From JAMQPK01 sp963782595 (GTDB lineage Bacteria; Acidobacteriota; Vicinamibacteria; Vicinamibacterales; JAMQPK01): DNA of 64,000 nt. Shown piece after piece: positions 8,005 to 16,630 of this stretch. The stretch lies in the NCBI GenBank assembly GCA_963782595.1, contig CAWAKJ010000005.1, positions 833,328-897,327 of the forward strand, read 5' to 3'. How positions within the stretch are numbered: the stretch's first letter is position 1; every line of letters begins with the position of its first letter. The position numbers and the translations under genes are program-made. The notes beneath the pieces are model-generated. The model saw only the letters and a program-made list of their open reading frames with translations, did not search any database and had not been told where the DNA came from.

Positions 8005-8403
8005 TTAAAAGTACTTGCCGATGAAGCGTTCTGACAAATTGGCCGTGATGATGCCGGCGGCGAGCACCCACACCATCCAGATCTGCACCTCGATCAGGCC
8101 GAGCGCGTTACCGGCGAGCAACGCGGCCGCCAGCAGGTAGATCGGCGCCGAAATCGCCGAGTGAGTACGGCGCGAGCGCAGGGCGTTGGCCGAGAAAAAC
8201 GCGCACCACATGAGCAGCACGGCACAGCCAAGCCATGCCCGCATGATTGGAAGGAAGGCGAACGGTACCGCGGCACACATCGTCACCGCGACGGTGAGCC
8301 AGAAGACGGGTGTCCCGACTAGATCATCCCGACTTCGCCCCGTCTGCGTCGATCGGTCCGGCTGGGCAGGCGCCTTGCCCGCGCCGGGAACGGGCCGGTC
8401 CAT
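8005..8403 (-). CDS. hypothetical integral membrane protein
   Basis: 132 residues with a polar N-terminus (about 1-30) and four predicted membrane segments (about 33-52, 56-72, 85-100 and 105-122). No catalytic motif is visible. Its ATG overlaps the stop of the upstream 8403-8693 gene by one base (TGATG), so the two are translationally coupled. Function unknown; small four-helix proteins of this kind are common and uninformative alone. Confidence 0.65.
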   Translation of the reverse strand: MDRPVPGAGKAPAQPDRSTQTGRSRDDLVGTPVFWLTVAVTMCAAVPFAFLPIMRAWLGCAVLLMWCAFFSANALRSRRTHSAISAPIYLLAAALLAGNALGLIEVQIWMVWVLAAGIITANLSERFIGKYF

Positions 8404-8693
8404 CAGTGCGGATAACCGGCCGATTCGAGCGCGCCCTTCAGCTCACGTGTCGCCCGGTGGACAGGCTCGGTAAAAGCCGTACCGTGGTTTAACACCATGT
8501 GGAGCAAGGTGAAGGCCGCAAATCGAAGGCCTTCTGCGTGGAACTGGTGGATCGCGAGCTCCAGGCGCCCGCATTGGTCCAATGCACGTGCAATATCCGG
8601 GGTAAGCGCCTCATTTTTCAGCGTCGACCGCACGGTATTGAGCGCCGCCAGCACAGCGCCCTTGTTGGCGTCATTCTTGTTAGAGATGGTCAT
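8403..8693 (-). CDS. hypothetical helical protein
   Basis: From the ATG at 8693 it encodes 96 residues (MTISNKNDANKGAVLAAL...), predicted mainly alpha-helical with no signal. A start 24 nt further upstream (8717) is possible but would run through the candidate TetR operator. It shows no motif I recognise; the composition (LHMVLNHGTAF, TRELKGALES) suggests a small helical bundle. It forms a pair with the membrane protein downstream and is divergent from the TetR gene, which may therefore regulate it. Confidence 0.55.
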   Translation of the reverse strand: MTISNKNDANKGAVLAALNTVRSTLKNEALTPDIARALDQCGRLELAIHQFHAEGLRFAAFTLLHMVLNHGTAFTEPVHRATRELKGALESAGYPH

Positions 8694-8704
8694 CAGAAAG
8701 CGGC

Positions 8705-8723
8705 GGAATCCTAGCATGATTCC
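8705..8723. promoter_or_regulatory. candidate TetR operator
   Basis: A perfect inverted repeat GGAATC-N7-GATTCC lies in the intergenic region between the divergent hypothetical gene (start 8693) and the TetR gene (start 8753). Position, symmetry and size fit autoregulation by the adjacent TetR protein. This is inference from location. Confidence 0.4.
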
Positions 8724-8752
8724 GGGGTGTTCGATTACTGGTCAGAGGTGAA

Positions 8753-9442
8753 ATGGGTATCAGGGAACGTCAGGTTCGTGAGCGCGACACCGTCCGGCGA
8801 AAGATCCTCACCGCCGCGCGTACGCTCTTCTTGAACGAGGGCTATGCCAACGTGTCGATGCGCAAGATCGCCGAGCAGATCGAATACAGCCCGGGCGCGA
8901 TCTACAGCTACTTCACCAGCAAGGAAGAGATCTTTTTCGCACTGGCCGAAGAGGGATTGCAGTTTGTCCGCGCACACTGCGCCGCCCATCCGCGCGCGAG
9001 CGCACCACGCGAGCGCGTTCGCGAGGCCTTCTGGCGCTTCTATACATTCAGTAAGGAGCAGCCTGAGTACTTTTCGCTGATTTTCGTCGACAGCGCTGTG
9101 CCGCGCATCAGCCGCGACTGGGAACGCTTCAGCTCGATGCGCGAGCTCCGCTCGGAGGTCGAGCACGACATCCAGCAGTGCATCGACGAAAAAGTGTTTC
9201 CGGGGGTGGATTCGCCTGGCGCCATCTTCAGAATTTTGTGGACGGCCGCCTACGGCGCAGCCGTTTTCCGACTGAGCCATCGGTTGGCGCCGGGCGAAGA
9301 CAGCGATGCGCTTGCGCATGATCTGCTCGACTCCGCCTTGACGGGCCTCCGGCATGGCGTCGAGCTGCACTTCACGGCCGCATCCGACACGCGCGAACCG
9401 CTCGACACGGGCGAACAGAGCGCTTTCGAACTGGGGCACTGA
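8753..9442 (+). CDS. TetR/AcrR family transcriptional regulator
   Basis: 229 residues. The N-terminal helix-turn-helix (about 14-60) is textbook TetR: RRKILTAARTLFLNEGY, then VSMRKIAEQIEYSPGAIY and SYFTSKEEIFFAL. The remaining 165 residues are a helical ligand-binding domain with no recognisable specificity. It usually acts as a dimeric repressor of a neighbouring gene, here most simply the divergent two-gene unit to the left. Confidence 0.92.
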   Translation: MGIRERQVRERDTVRRKILTAARTLFLNEGYANVSMRKIAEQIEYSPGAIYSYFTSKEEIFFALAEEGLQFVRAHCAAHPRASAPRERVREAFWRFYTFSKEQPEYFSLIFVDSAVPRISRDWERFSSMRELRSEVEHDIQQCIDEKVFPGVDSPGAIFRILWTAAYGAAVFRLSHRLAPGEDSDALAHDLLDSALTGLRHGVELHFTAASDTREPLDTGEQSAFELGH

Positions 9443-9544
9443 AGAAGGCTCTCTGTTTTCGACGCAGAGCCGCGGAGTCGCAGAGAACACCGCAAAAGGT
9501 TGACGGCTGTCTGAAGTGCGGCACCACTCGTCAAAACCAATACA

Positions 9545-9758
9545 AAACAGGAGATCAGGAGATTAGGAGGCCGAAACGTTCCGGCAGGGTGGTATCAGTG
9601 CGTCCCGGCATCGACATCGTGGGCCGCGAATGCGGCCCACGCGCGGAGACGAACACCGCGATGTCGATGCGCAGTTAGCTCTTGACGGGTGATAGGAACT
9701 GGGCGCCTTGTATCCTGCCCGGACGCATACCAGCCTCCTAGCCTCCTAATCTCCTGTT
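9545..9758. repeat. MITE-like element with octad terminal inverted repeats
   Basis: The 365-nt gap between the converging TetR and winged-helix genes has no gene. It is bounded by AAACAGGAGATCAGGAG continuing in an 8-nt period (AGGAGATC, AGGAGATT, AGGAGGCC) and, inverted, by CCTCCTAG, CCTCCTAA, TCTCCTGTT. The interior (about 150 nt) contains GGGCCGC/GCGGCCC dyads. A second element with the same ends lies at 40898-41138. No open reading frame is credible inside, so a small non-autonomous element or a bidirectional terminator are both possible. Confidence 0.65.
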
Positions 9759-9807
9759 ACGTTTTTTGTTCAGGTGCGGACGCGTTCAGGGCTGAACGCC
9801 ATTCCAT

Positions 9808-10611
9808 CTAGACTGCGGACCGTCGGGCGGGCGAGAGTGCGGCGGTAACCGCGCGTGCGATTTCGCCGGCGACCTCCGTCTGCAGCGTCAACGTGTCGGT
9901 CATGACCCGATCGAACGTCTTCGCCCACAGATGCGTCTCTTCCTGCGATTCGATGAGCTGCGCCGTAATCCGCAAGCGGTCGCCGTCGCGGCGAACATTG
10001 CCTTCCACCAGGTAATCGGCGCTCAGCGCGCGGCCAATTTCCGCGGCGCCGCCCCCATCGCGTTGCGCGCGCTCGACCGACGTGCGTGCAATCACGCCAA
10101 TCGTGCGCGGGCACGTCTGTGCCAGCTGGGTAATGGCTTCCTCTGTCAGGCCGTCGGTGAACCCGTCTGAGGGGCCGAACGGCACGACCGCCAGCCGCGC
10201 TCGTTTGCGAACAATGTGCGCGATGGTTGCCGGTGACGGCGGGCGATCGCTCGCGTGCGCTGCCCGGGGAAACACCTCGTTCAGGGCAATGAAGCGATAC
10301 CCGCGCTTATGAACCGTCTCGATGAAGCGCGGCACCTCGGCTTCGTCGCCGAGCGTTGTCCGCAGCCGCCGCACGGCGGCGTTCAGGCTGTGCTCGAAGT
10401 CGACGAAGGTCCCTTCCGGCCAGAGACGTTTGCAGAGCGCTTCACGGCCAATCACGTCGCCGGGTCTGTCGAGCAGGGCAGAGAGAATGCGAAGCGGCTG
10501 CTCCTGCAGCGCGATGCGGATGCCCCGCTTACGGAGCTCCCCGGTTCGAAGGTTCACTTCGAAGACACCAAACCTGATGATGTCCGCCGCGGGGGCAGGT
10601 ATTGTCTCCAT
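9808..10611 (-). CDS. winged-helix regulator with TolB/FlgO-like domain
   Basis: 267 residues: an OmpR/CadC-type winged-helix DNA-binding domain (about 12-105, LRILSALLDRPGDVIGREAL, SLNAAVRRLRTTLGD, RFIETVHKRGYRF) joined to a TolB-like beta/alpha domain (about 130-255) with LSADYLVEGNVRRDGDRLRI and ETHLWAKTFDR. No membrane segment is evident. The same wHTH plus TolB-like architecture is common in Acidobacteriota, often with TPR repeats, which are missing here. The signal sensed is unknown. It is divergent from the MocR gene across 62 nt. Confidence 0.85.
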   Translation of the reverse strand: METIPAPAADIIRFGVFEVNLRTGELRKRGIRIALQEQPLRILSALLDRPGDVIGREALCKRLWPEGTFVDFEHSLNAAVRRLRTTLGDEAEVPRFIETVHKRGYRFIALNEVFPRAAHASDRPPSPATIAHIVRKRARLAVVPFGPSDGFTDGLTEEAITQLAQTCPRTIGVIARTSVERAQRDGGGAAEIGRALSADYLVEGNVRRDGDRLRITAQLIESQEETHLWAKTFDRVMTDTLTLQTEVAGEIARAVTAALSPARRSAV

Positions 10612-10636
10612 GCTTTCCTAATTGAATGGATTGTAT

Positions 10637-10667
10637 CTTGACATTGTAAGCAGTCAAGTGACATATT
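10637..10667 (+). promoter_or_regulatory. MocR promoter with overlapping inverted repeat
   Basis: TTGACA (10638-10643) and CATATT (10662-10667) are spaced 18 nt. A start site about 7 nt further falls on the MocR ATG (10674), suggesting a leaderless transcript. CTTGAC (10637-10642) and GTCAAG (10653-10658) form a perfect dyad over the -35 and spacer, a plausible autoregulatory operator. Sequence-based inference only. Confidence 0.45.
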
Positions 10668-10673
10668 GCACGC

Positions 10674-12044
10674 ATGACAATCAAGCTCCCGCCGAGGGGA
10701 CAACGCAGCGGACCGATCTATCAGGCCATTGCCGATGCGATCGGCCGCGAGATCGAAGCCGGCCGGTTGAAGCCTGGCGGCCGTCTGCCGACGCAACGGG
10801 TGCTCGCCCGGCAACTGGGCGTGACGCTGACGACGGTGACGCGAGCGTACGTGGAGGCACAACGGCGCGGTCTGCTGAGCGGCGAGGTCGGGCGCGGCAC
10901 GTTCGTGCGCCCGAGTGCGCTCGAGATCGAAGGCGCCGAAAATGGCGTGCTCGATCTCGCCGTCAACGCGCTGATGCCGCTACCTTATATGGAGGAACTC
11001 GCCGATCGGCTGGCGGCCGCGATTCCGAGATCGGCCGGTGCGCGTATCTTCGGCTATCAGCATCACGCCGGCGCGCGGCACAATCGCGCCGCCGGTTCCG
11101 CCTGGATTGGCTGGACCGGCCTCGAAGCGCCGACCGATCGCATCGTGGTCACCGGCGGCGGACAACACGCCATTCTTCTGTCGCTGATGGCACTGGCGAA
11201 ACCGGGCGACGAGATTCTGGTCGAGGAGTTTACCTACCCCGGCATCACCGATCTTGCAGGTCATTTGCACCTGCGTCTGCGCACGGTTGCCGTCGATCGC
11301 GAGGGCATTGTTCCCGAATCGCTCGCCGACGCTTGTCGTACAGGACAGCCGACCGCGCTCTATTGCATTTCGTCGTTTCAGAATCCGACGGCGGCCATGA
11401 TGTCGGAGAAGCGCCGTGAGGACATCGCCATGGTGGCGTTGGAGCATCACCTGACGGTCATCGAAGACGACGTGTTCGGCTTCCTTGCGCCCAATGTCAG
11501 GCCGCTCTCGAGCTTCCTGCCGGAAGATCAGTTTTTCTACATCACCAGCACCGCAAAGAGCATTGCGCCGGGTATCCGCATCGGCTACCTCCTCGCGCCG
11601 TCCGCGATGATCGAGCGCCTTTCGGTGGCAGTCCTCAGGACGATCGTCAACGCGCCGCCGGCGATGGCAGAGCTCTCCACCAGCCTCATCACCGACGGGG
11701 TCGCCGGTCGCATCGTCGAGTGGAAGCGCAAGGAGATCGCGGCCCGGCAGGACATCGCGACGCGCGTACTCGCCGGGCTCGATGTGCAGACACAGCCGAG
11801 CAGCCCGCATTTGTGGGTGCGTTTGCCGGACCCCTGGCGCACCGACGCGTTCGTCGCGCGTGCCCGGCATCGCGGCATTCTGCTGAACAGCGCGGAATCG
11901 TTCGCCGTGGGGCATGAGACGGAGGTACAGGCGGTGCGCATTACGCTCGGCCCGCCGGCGACCCGGTCGGCACTGGAAGAAGGGCTCAACGAAATCGTGC
12001 GCATCGTGAACCGCGTTCCGGAGGCGTACGAGCTAGTGGTCTGA
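10674..12044 (+). CDS. MocR-type PLP-dependent transcriptional regulator
   Basis: 456 residues: a GntR-type winged helix (about 12-80, YQAIADAIGREIEAGRLKPG, then RVLARQLGVTLTTVTRAYVE) and a fold-type I aminotransferase domain (about 110-450). The PLP lysine is expected in ITSTAKSIAPGIRIGY. MocR proteins use PLP or PLP-amino-acid adducts as effectors rather than catalysing transamination. It lies 50 nt upstream of bioB on the same strand. Control of the biotin genes, two of which encode PLP enzymes, is possible but unproven. Confidence 0.9.
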   Translation: MTIKLPPRGQRSGPIYQAIADAIGREIEAGRLKPGGRLPTQRVLARQLGVTLTTVTRAYVEAQRRGLLSGEVGRGTFVRPSALEIEGAENGVLDLAVNALMPLPYMEELADRLAAAIPRSAGARIFGYQHHAGARHNRAAGSAWIGWTGLEAPTDRIVVTGGGQHAILLSLMALAKPGDEILVEEFTYPGITDLAGHLHLRLRTVAVDREGIVPESLADACRTGQPTALYCISSFQNPTAAMMSEKRREDIAMVALEHHLTVIEDDVFGFLAPNVRPLSSFLPEDQFFYITSTAKSIAPGIRIGYLLAPSAMIERLSVAVLRTIVNAPPAMAELSTSLITDGVAGRIVEWKRKEIAARQDIATRVLAGLDVQTQPSSPHLWVRLPDPWRTDAFVARARHRGILLNSAESFAVGHETEVQAVRITLGPPATRSALEEGLNEIVRIVNRVPEAYELVV

Positions 12045-12053
12045 ACTATCATA

Positions 12054-12084
12054 CGGTTCTTGGTTCCGGAAGAACTGAGAACCG
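12054..12084 (+). promoter_or_regulatory. hairpin in the bioB leader
   Basis: CGGTTCT (12054-12060) and AGAACCG (12078-12084) are inverted repeats, and the region between them is also partly symmetric (GGTTCC/GGAAGAAC). It lies between the MocR stop and the bioB Shine-Dalgarno (AGGA). It does not resemble the BirA operator (TTGTAAACC...GGTTTACAA). It could be an operator or an RNA hairpin. Confidence 0.35.
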
Positions 12085-12093
12085 CAGGACTCT

Positions 12094-13041
12094 ATGACCA
12101 TCCGTCACGACTGGACGACTGAAAGCGTCGAAGCGCTCTATCACCTTCCGCTCACCGAGCTCCTGTTCCGCGCACAGACCGTACACCGCCAGTATCACGA
12201 TCCCGAGTCCGTTCAACGCTGCACGCTGCTCAGCATCAAGACCGGGGGCTGTCCCGAAGATTGCGCGTACTGTCCGCAGAGCGCGCACTACGAGACCGGA
12301 GTTGGCCGGGATGGGTTGATGAATCCCGACGCGGTGCTGGCCGCCGCGCATATCGCCAAAGACAACGGATCCACACGATTCTGTATGGGTGCGGCCTGGC
12401 GCGAAGTGCACGACGGCGAGGCCTTCGAGGCGGTGTTGCGCATGGTGGGCGACGTCGCCAGGCTCGGGATGGAAGTCTGTACCACGCTGGGCATGTTGAC
12501 GGCAGACCAGGCGGACCGGCTGAAGACTGCCGGTCTGACGGCCTACAATCACAATCTGGATACGTCGCCGGAGTTCTATCCCAGGATCATCACGACGCGC
12601 ACATATCAGGAACGGCTCGATACGCTGCGGCATGTGCAGGACGCCGGGCTCAGCGTGTGCTGCGGCGGCATTGTGGGGATGGGCGAGTCGCCTCGCGATC
12701 GCTGTGCGTTGCTGGCCCAGCTCGGTCGTCTGAACCCTCACCCCGAGAGCCTGCCCGTGAACGTGCTTGTCCGCACAATGGGAACGCCGCTCGCCGATGC
12801 CGATGAGATCGATCCGATCGAGCTCGTCCGGACGATCGCGTGCGCCCGTCTCGTGGCGCCGAAAGCGCGCGTGCGACTGTCGGCGGGCCGGCTCGCCCTG
12901 TCGGACGAAGCGCAGGCGCTGTGCTTCGTCGCCGGCGCCAACTCCTTTTTTTCCGGCGAAAAACTGCTGACTTCGCCGAATCCGACGGTGGACGACGACA
13001 GACAGTTGATGGATCGGCTGGGTCTCCGCTTCCAGGCATGA
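12094..13041 (+). CDS. bioB: biotin synthase
   Basis: A 315-residue radical-SAM enzyme that inserts sulfur into dethiobiotin to give biotin. The 4Fe-4S motif CPEDCAYC is at about residues 52-59 within SIKTGGCPEDCAYCPQSAHY. Further family marks are FCMGAAWR, VCTTLGML, TAYNHNLDTSPEFY and CCGGIVGMGE. Length is typical. It is the first gene of the bioBFAD operon and its TGA overlaps the bioF ATG (ATGA). Confidence 0.97.
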   Translation: MTIRHDWTTESVEALYHLPLTELLFRAQTVHRQYHDPESVQRCTLLSIKTGGCPEDCAYCPQSAHYETGVGRDGLMNPDAVLAAAHIAKDNGSTRFCMGAAWREVHDGEAFEAVLRMVGDVARLGMEVCTTLGMLTADQADRLKTAGLTAYNHNLDTSPEFYPRIITTRTYQERLDTLRHVQDAGLSVCCGGIVGMGESPRDRCALLAQLGRLNPHPESLPVNVLVRTMGTPLADADEIDPIELVRTIACARLVAPKARVRLSAGRLALSDEAQALCFVAGANSFFSGEKLLTSPNPTVDDDRQLMDRLGLRFQA

Positions 13042-14279
13042 GCGTGCGGCAGGAATTCGAAGATCGTTTCGCGGCCATCCTGACCGAGCTGCGGGGCGCG
13101 GGTCTTCGGCGGCAGATGCGGCTGCCGCAGGGGCTCGATCTCGTCTCGAACGACTATCTCGGCCTCGCGACGCACCCGCAACTGTCGGAAGCCATGCGCG
13201 CCGCCCTCGAGCATCTTCCGTCCGGATCGGGCGGTTCCCGCCTGCTGCGGGGGCATCACGAAGTCTTCGAGTGGATCGAAGAGCGGCTTGCACGATTCAG
13301 CGGAACGGAGTCTGCGTTGTTGTTCGGCTCCGGGTATGCCGCCAACATCGGCCTGCTGCAGGCGATCGTCGCAGCGGACGATCTCATCGTGTCGGACGAG
13401 CGCAATCATGCCAGCCTCATCGACGGCATCAGATTGACGAAGGCACACACCGGCATCTACCCCCATCAGGATCTGAACGCGCTGGACGCGCTGCTGCAGA
13501 AGCCGCGTAAAGGTCGCGCGATTATCGTCACCGAAAGCGTCTTCAGCATGGATGGCGACCTCACGCCGATTCAGGCCGTCTGCGACATCGCCGAACGCCG
13601 CGACGCGGCCGTCGTCGTGGACGAAGCGCACGCGACGGGACTCTACGGCAGTGCTGGATCGGGTCGTGTCGAAGAGCTGGGATTGCGCGATCGCGTGCTC
13701 GCGACCATTCACACAGGAGGCAAGGCGCTGGGGTCTGGCGGGGCGTGGGTGGCGGGATCGCGCGCGTTGTGCGACGTTGTCGTGAATCGGGCGCGCTCGT
13801 TCATTTTTTCAACGGCGCCGCTTCCGGTGCTGGGCGCCGCGCTCGATGCCGGTCTTCAGGTGCTCGCAAGTGAACCCGGCCGACGCATCGAGGTGCATCG
13901 CAAGGTCACGCTGCTACGGAGCGCGCTCGCGGCGGCCGGTGTTCACGCAGCGGGCGAGTCGCCGATTGTGCCGATTCTCGCCGGGTCGAACGAAGCCGCG
14001 TTGGCATTGCAGTCGGGCCTGATGGCTGCCGGCTTCGACGTCCGCGCTATCCGGCCCCCTTCCGTTCCCCCTGGCACCGCGCGGCTGCGTGTGGCGGTGC
14101 GCTATCCCGTTGCCGATGAGGACCTTCTGCGCTTCGCGCGCGAGGTGGCCAGCCTCTTGGGGTCTGACCCCGGTACGGTACGGGTACGGTACGGGGGTCA
14201 GACCCCGCGAAAGCGATTGCGCGATCTCGCTGATGAAATCGAACGTGCCGACACGACGGGGTCAGACCCCGAGCCCTGA
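13038..14279 (+). CDS. bioF: 8-amino-7-oxononanoate synthase (repeat inserted at 3' end)
   Basis: 413 residues from ATG 13038, overlapping the bioB stop. It condenses pimeloyl-CoA/ACP with alanine using PLP. Visible signatures are LDLVSNDYLGLATHP, SGSGGSRLLRGHHEVFEWIE, DEAHATGLYG and the PLP lysine in ATIHTGGKALGSGGAW. The usual end of the protein falls near FAREVASLLG; the last 35-40 residues are encoded by and after an inserted GGGGTCAGACCCC palindrome. The tail is therefore probably an added, non-functional extension. Confidence 0.95.
   Translation: MSVRQEFEDRFAAILTELRGAGLRRQMRLPQGLDLVSNDYLGLATHPQLSEAMRAALEHLPSGSGGSRLLRGHHEVFEWIEERLARFSGTESALLFGSGYAANIGLLQAIVAADDLIVSDERNHASLIDGIRLTKAHTGIYPHQDLNALDALLQKPRKGRAIIVTESVFSMDGDLTPIQAVCDIAERRDAAVVVDEAHATGLYGSAGSGRVEELGLRDRVLATIHTGGKALGSGGAWVAGSRALCDVVVNRARSFIFSTAPLPVLGAALDAGLQVLASEPGRRIEVHRKVTLLRSALAAAGVHAAGESPIVPILAGSNEAALALQSGLMAAGFDVRAIRPPSVPPGTARLRVAVRYPVADEDLLRFAREVASLLGSDPGTVRVRYGGQTPRKRLRDLADEIERADTTGSDPEP
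14159..14270. repeat. GGGGTCAGACCCC palindromic repeat at the bioF/bioA junction
   Basis: Three copies of a 13-mer: GGGGTCTGACCCC at 14159-14171 and its inverse GGGGTCAGACCCC at 14194-14206 and 14258-14270. The first pair flanks a GGTACGGTACGGGTACGGTAC stretch (14172-14191) and can form a strong hairpin. The repeats are translated as the tail of BioF and the head of BioA. Simple palindromes of this type are dispersed in many GC-rich genomes; here one has entered an operon without breaking either frame. Confidence 0.75.
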
Positions 14280-15627
14280 CGACATTCGACGCTGGGATGC
14301 GGAGCATGTGTGGCATCCGTTCACCCAGATGCAGGAGTACCTCGCGAGTGAGCCGCTCGTCGTGGTACGGGGCGACGGGAACTACCTCATCGACGACAAG
14401 GGGCGCCGGCTTTTCGACGGCACCTCCGCACTCTGGTGCAACCTGCTCGGACACCGCGTGCCCGAAATCGATGCAGCGGTGGCCGAACAGTTGGCGCGCT
14501 TTGCGCACACCACGCTGCTCGGCACGACGCATCCCGGAGTGGCGGCGCTGGCGAGACGCCTCGTGGAGATAGCGCCCACGGGCCTCACCCGCGTGTTCTT
14601 TTCGGACAACGGCGCGACGGCGGTCGAGGCGGCGCTGAAAATTGCGTTCCAATACCGATTGCTTACCCAGGGGAAGACGGCGGCTGCTGATGCCGTGTAT
14701 CTCAGCCTTGGCAATGCGTATCACGGCGACACGCTGGGCGCCGCAGCCGTCGGCGGCGTCGAGCTGTTTCACGATGTCTTCAAGCCGATCCTGCTCCCCT
14801 CATTGAAGACGCCCTCGCCCTATTGCTATCGCTGTCCAATCGGCAAGACGCCGGACGACTGCTCGATCGATTGCGCGGACGATTTGGAGCGCTCGATCGA
14901 GCGGGCTGGCGGTCGCGTATGCGCGGTCATCATCGAGCCTGGTGTACAGGCCGCTGCCGGCATGGTGACGCTGCCGCAGGGGTTTCTTTCACGCGCCGCA
15001 GACGCATGCCGCAAGCACGGCGCGCTGCTCATCCTCGACGAGGTCGCGACCGGCTTCGGTCGCACAGGCACCATGTTCGCGTGCCAGCGCGAGGGCGTGA
15101 CGCCGGACTTGTTGTGCGTCGCGAAGGGACTGACCGGCGGCTACCTGCCCGTAGCGGCGACGCTCGCGACCGATCGAATCTACGAGATGTTTCTGGGTCG
15201 CTACGAGGAGTACCGCCATTTCTTCCACGGGCACACGTACACCGGCAACGCGCTCGGCTGTGCCGCCGCGCTCGCCACGATCGGCTTGTTGTCCGACGGA
15301 ACGATTGTGGGCGATGTCGAACGAAAGGCGCGGGTGCTGCACGACGCGCTCGAGCCGCTCGCGGCGCATCCGCATGTCGGCGACATCCGGCAGGCCGGCT
15401 TGATGTGCGGCATAGAGCTCGTGGCCGATCGCGCCACGAAGGCGCCGTTCGCGCCAGGCGAGCGCATCGGATATCACATCTGTGTGTCTCTGCGCGAACG
15501 CGGCATCTTCCTCCGGCCGCTGGGCGACGTGATCGTGCTGATGCCGCCGTTGTCCTCGACCGATGCCGAGCTGCGGCATCTGGCGGCATCCGTACACGCC
15601 GCCATCGTGGAGCGAGTCGGTGCGTGA
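14233..15627 (+). CDS. bioA: adenosylmethionine-8-amino-7-oxononanoate aminotransferase
   Basis: 464 residues from ATG 14233. Homology to BioA starts only about 13 residues in (DDIRRWDAEHVWHPFTQMQE), the first part being encoded by the palindromic repeat, and no strong Shine-Dalgarno is visible. It transfers the amino group of SAM to KAPA to make DAPA. Clear signatures are FFSDNGATAVEAALKIAFQY, LGNAYHGDTLGA, the LILDEVATGFGRTGTMFA segment and the PLP lysine in CVAKGLTGGYLP. It overlaps bioF by 47 nt and bioD by 8 nt. Confidence 0.95.
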   Translation: MKSNVPTRRGQTPSPDDIRRWDAEHVWHPFTQMQEYLASEPLVVVRGDGNYLIDDKGRRLFDGTSALWCNLLGHRVPEIDAAVAEQLARFAHTTLLGTTHPGVAALARRLVEIAPTGLTRVFFSDNGATAVEAALKIAFQYRLLTQGKTAAADAVYLSLGNAYHGDTLGAAAVGGVELFHDVFKPILLPSLKTPSPYCYRCPIGKTPDDCSIDCADDLERSIERAGGRVCAVIIEPGVQAAAGMVTLPQGFLSRAADACRKHGALLILDEVATGFGRTGTMFACQREGVTPDLLCVAKGLTGGYLPVAATLATDRIYEMFLGRYEEYRHFFHGHTYTGNALGCAAALATIGLLSDGTIVGDVERKARVLHDALEPLAAHPHVGDIRQAGLMCGIELVADRATKAPFAPGERIGYHICVSLRERGIFLRPLGDVIVLMPPLSSTDAELRHLAASVHAAIVERVGA

Positions 15628-16279
15628 TCTGCTCGTGACCGGTACGGACACCGGAGTGGGCAAGACACTGATAGCCTCTGCGCTAATCATGGCCTTGCGC
15701 GCGCGAGGCGTGCGCGCCATCGGCTTCAAGCCCGCGGAGACCGGTGTGGAAGCAGGGCAGGCAAGAGACTCTGAATTGCTGGCGCGCGCATCCGGCGAGC
15801 GCGAGTCGCGTGCCGTGCCACTGCTGCAACTTGACGAGGCGCTCGCGCCGGCGGTGGCCGCGGAGCGTGCCGGCATCGCTCTAAACCCCGACGACGTCGA
15901 ATCGCGCGTCGGCGAGCTTCGGCGAGCGGGATATACGGTCGTCGTCGAAGGTGCCGGCGGTGTGATGGTGCCTCTAGCCTGGGACTACACCGCGCTCGAT
16001 CTCGCGGCGGCCTGCGATCTCGACGCCGTCATCGTGGCGCGCGCGGGCCTGGGCACGCTCAATCACGTGGCGATGACAGTGATGATCCTGCGCTCGCGCG
16101 AAATCCCCATCCGGGGCGTCGTTCTGAACCGGCGTGCCGCATCGCCCGATCTCGCCGAAGCCACCAATCCGGCAGCGCTCGCACGGATGATCCGCGACAT
16201 TCGCATCGTGGAAGTTCCCCAGGTCCAGTCGGCCGATCCGATCGCGGACATTGCGGCGATCGTCGATCGGCTTCTCTGA
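15620..16279 (+). CDS. bioD: dethiobiotin synthetase
   Basis: 219 residues from GTG 15620 (VRDLLVTGTDTGVGKT), preceded by GGAG. An ATP-dependent carboxylase that closes the ureido ring of dethiobiotin. The modified P-loop GTDTGVGKT, the FKPAETG substrate segment and VEGAGGVMVPL are all present. Length is normal. It is the last gene of bioBFAD and is followed by a strong hairpin. Confidence 0.95.
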   Translation: MRDLLVTGTDTGVGKTLIASALIMALRARGVRAIGFKPAETGVEAGQARDSELLARASGERESRAVPLLQLDEALAPAVAAERAGIALNPDDVESRVGELRRAGYTVVVEGAGGVMVPLAWDYTALDLAAACDLDAVIVARAGLGTLNHVAMTVMILRSREIPIRGVVLNRRAASPDLAEATNPAALARMIRDIRIVEVPQVQSADPIADIAAIVDRLL

Positions 16280-16290
16280 GTTCCCTTATG

Positions 16291-16323
16291 TAGGGCGGGT
16301 CTGGAACCGCAAGACCCGCCCTA
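16291..16323 (+). terminator. hairpin after bioD
   Basis: TAGGGCGGGTCT (16291-16302) pairs perfectly with AGACCCGCCCTA (16312-16323) around a 9-nt loop, 12 nt after the bioD stop. There is no U-tract after it (TATCGCAAG), so it is either a weak intrinsic terminator or a 3'-end stabilising hairpin. Confidence 0.6.
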
Positions 16324-16420
16324 TATCGCAAGAAACGCCCTATCTATTGAGGTTAAGTCACGTCGTGCAAAACGGGACGGGTGTGCGCAGAAATAGCACA
16401 CGCAGATGGATCGGCCAATT

Positions 16421-16543
16421 TGCTAGCAAAAACGGCATTTTGGGGCTATTTCCCGCCGTCGTGTCTCATTCCTGTGTTCAAAACTGCGTTGATGTCGTCT
16501 CGAAGTCCAAAGAGTCCCACCGCTAGTTGCCGATTAGTGCTAG
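16421..16543. promoter_or_regulatory. GCTAG cluster upstream of subtilase 1
   Basis: This 312-nt gap (16280-16591) holds the bioD hairpin and then three GCTAG sites: the palindrome TGCTAGCA (16421-16428, within TTTGCTAGCAAAA), GCTAG at 16522-16526 and GCTAG at 16539-16543 (GTGCTAGAC). The same palindrome occurs upstream of subtilase 2 (20141) and between two divergent ribbon-helix-helix genes (43199). A shared operator is inferred. No clear -35/-10 pair was assigned. Confidence 0.4.
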
Positions 16544-16630
16544 ACCTATCTCCAATCGTATCAATCAGATAGGTGGTCATGTGTACTGCTGATGGTCATA
16601 TTGGCAGTTGCCTTGCTCTTATTGCCGTCG

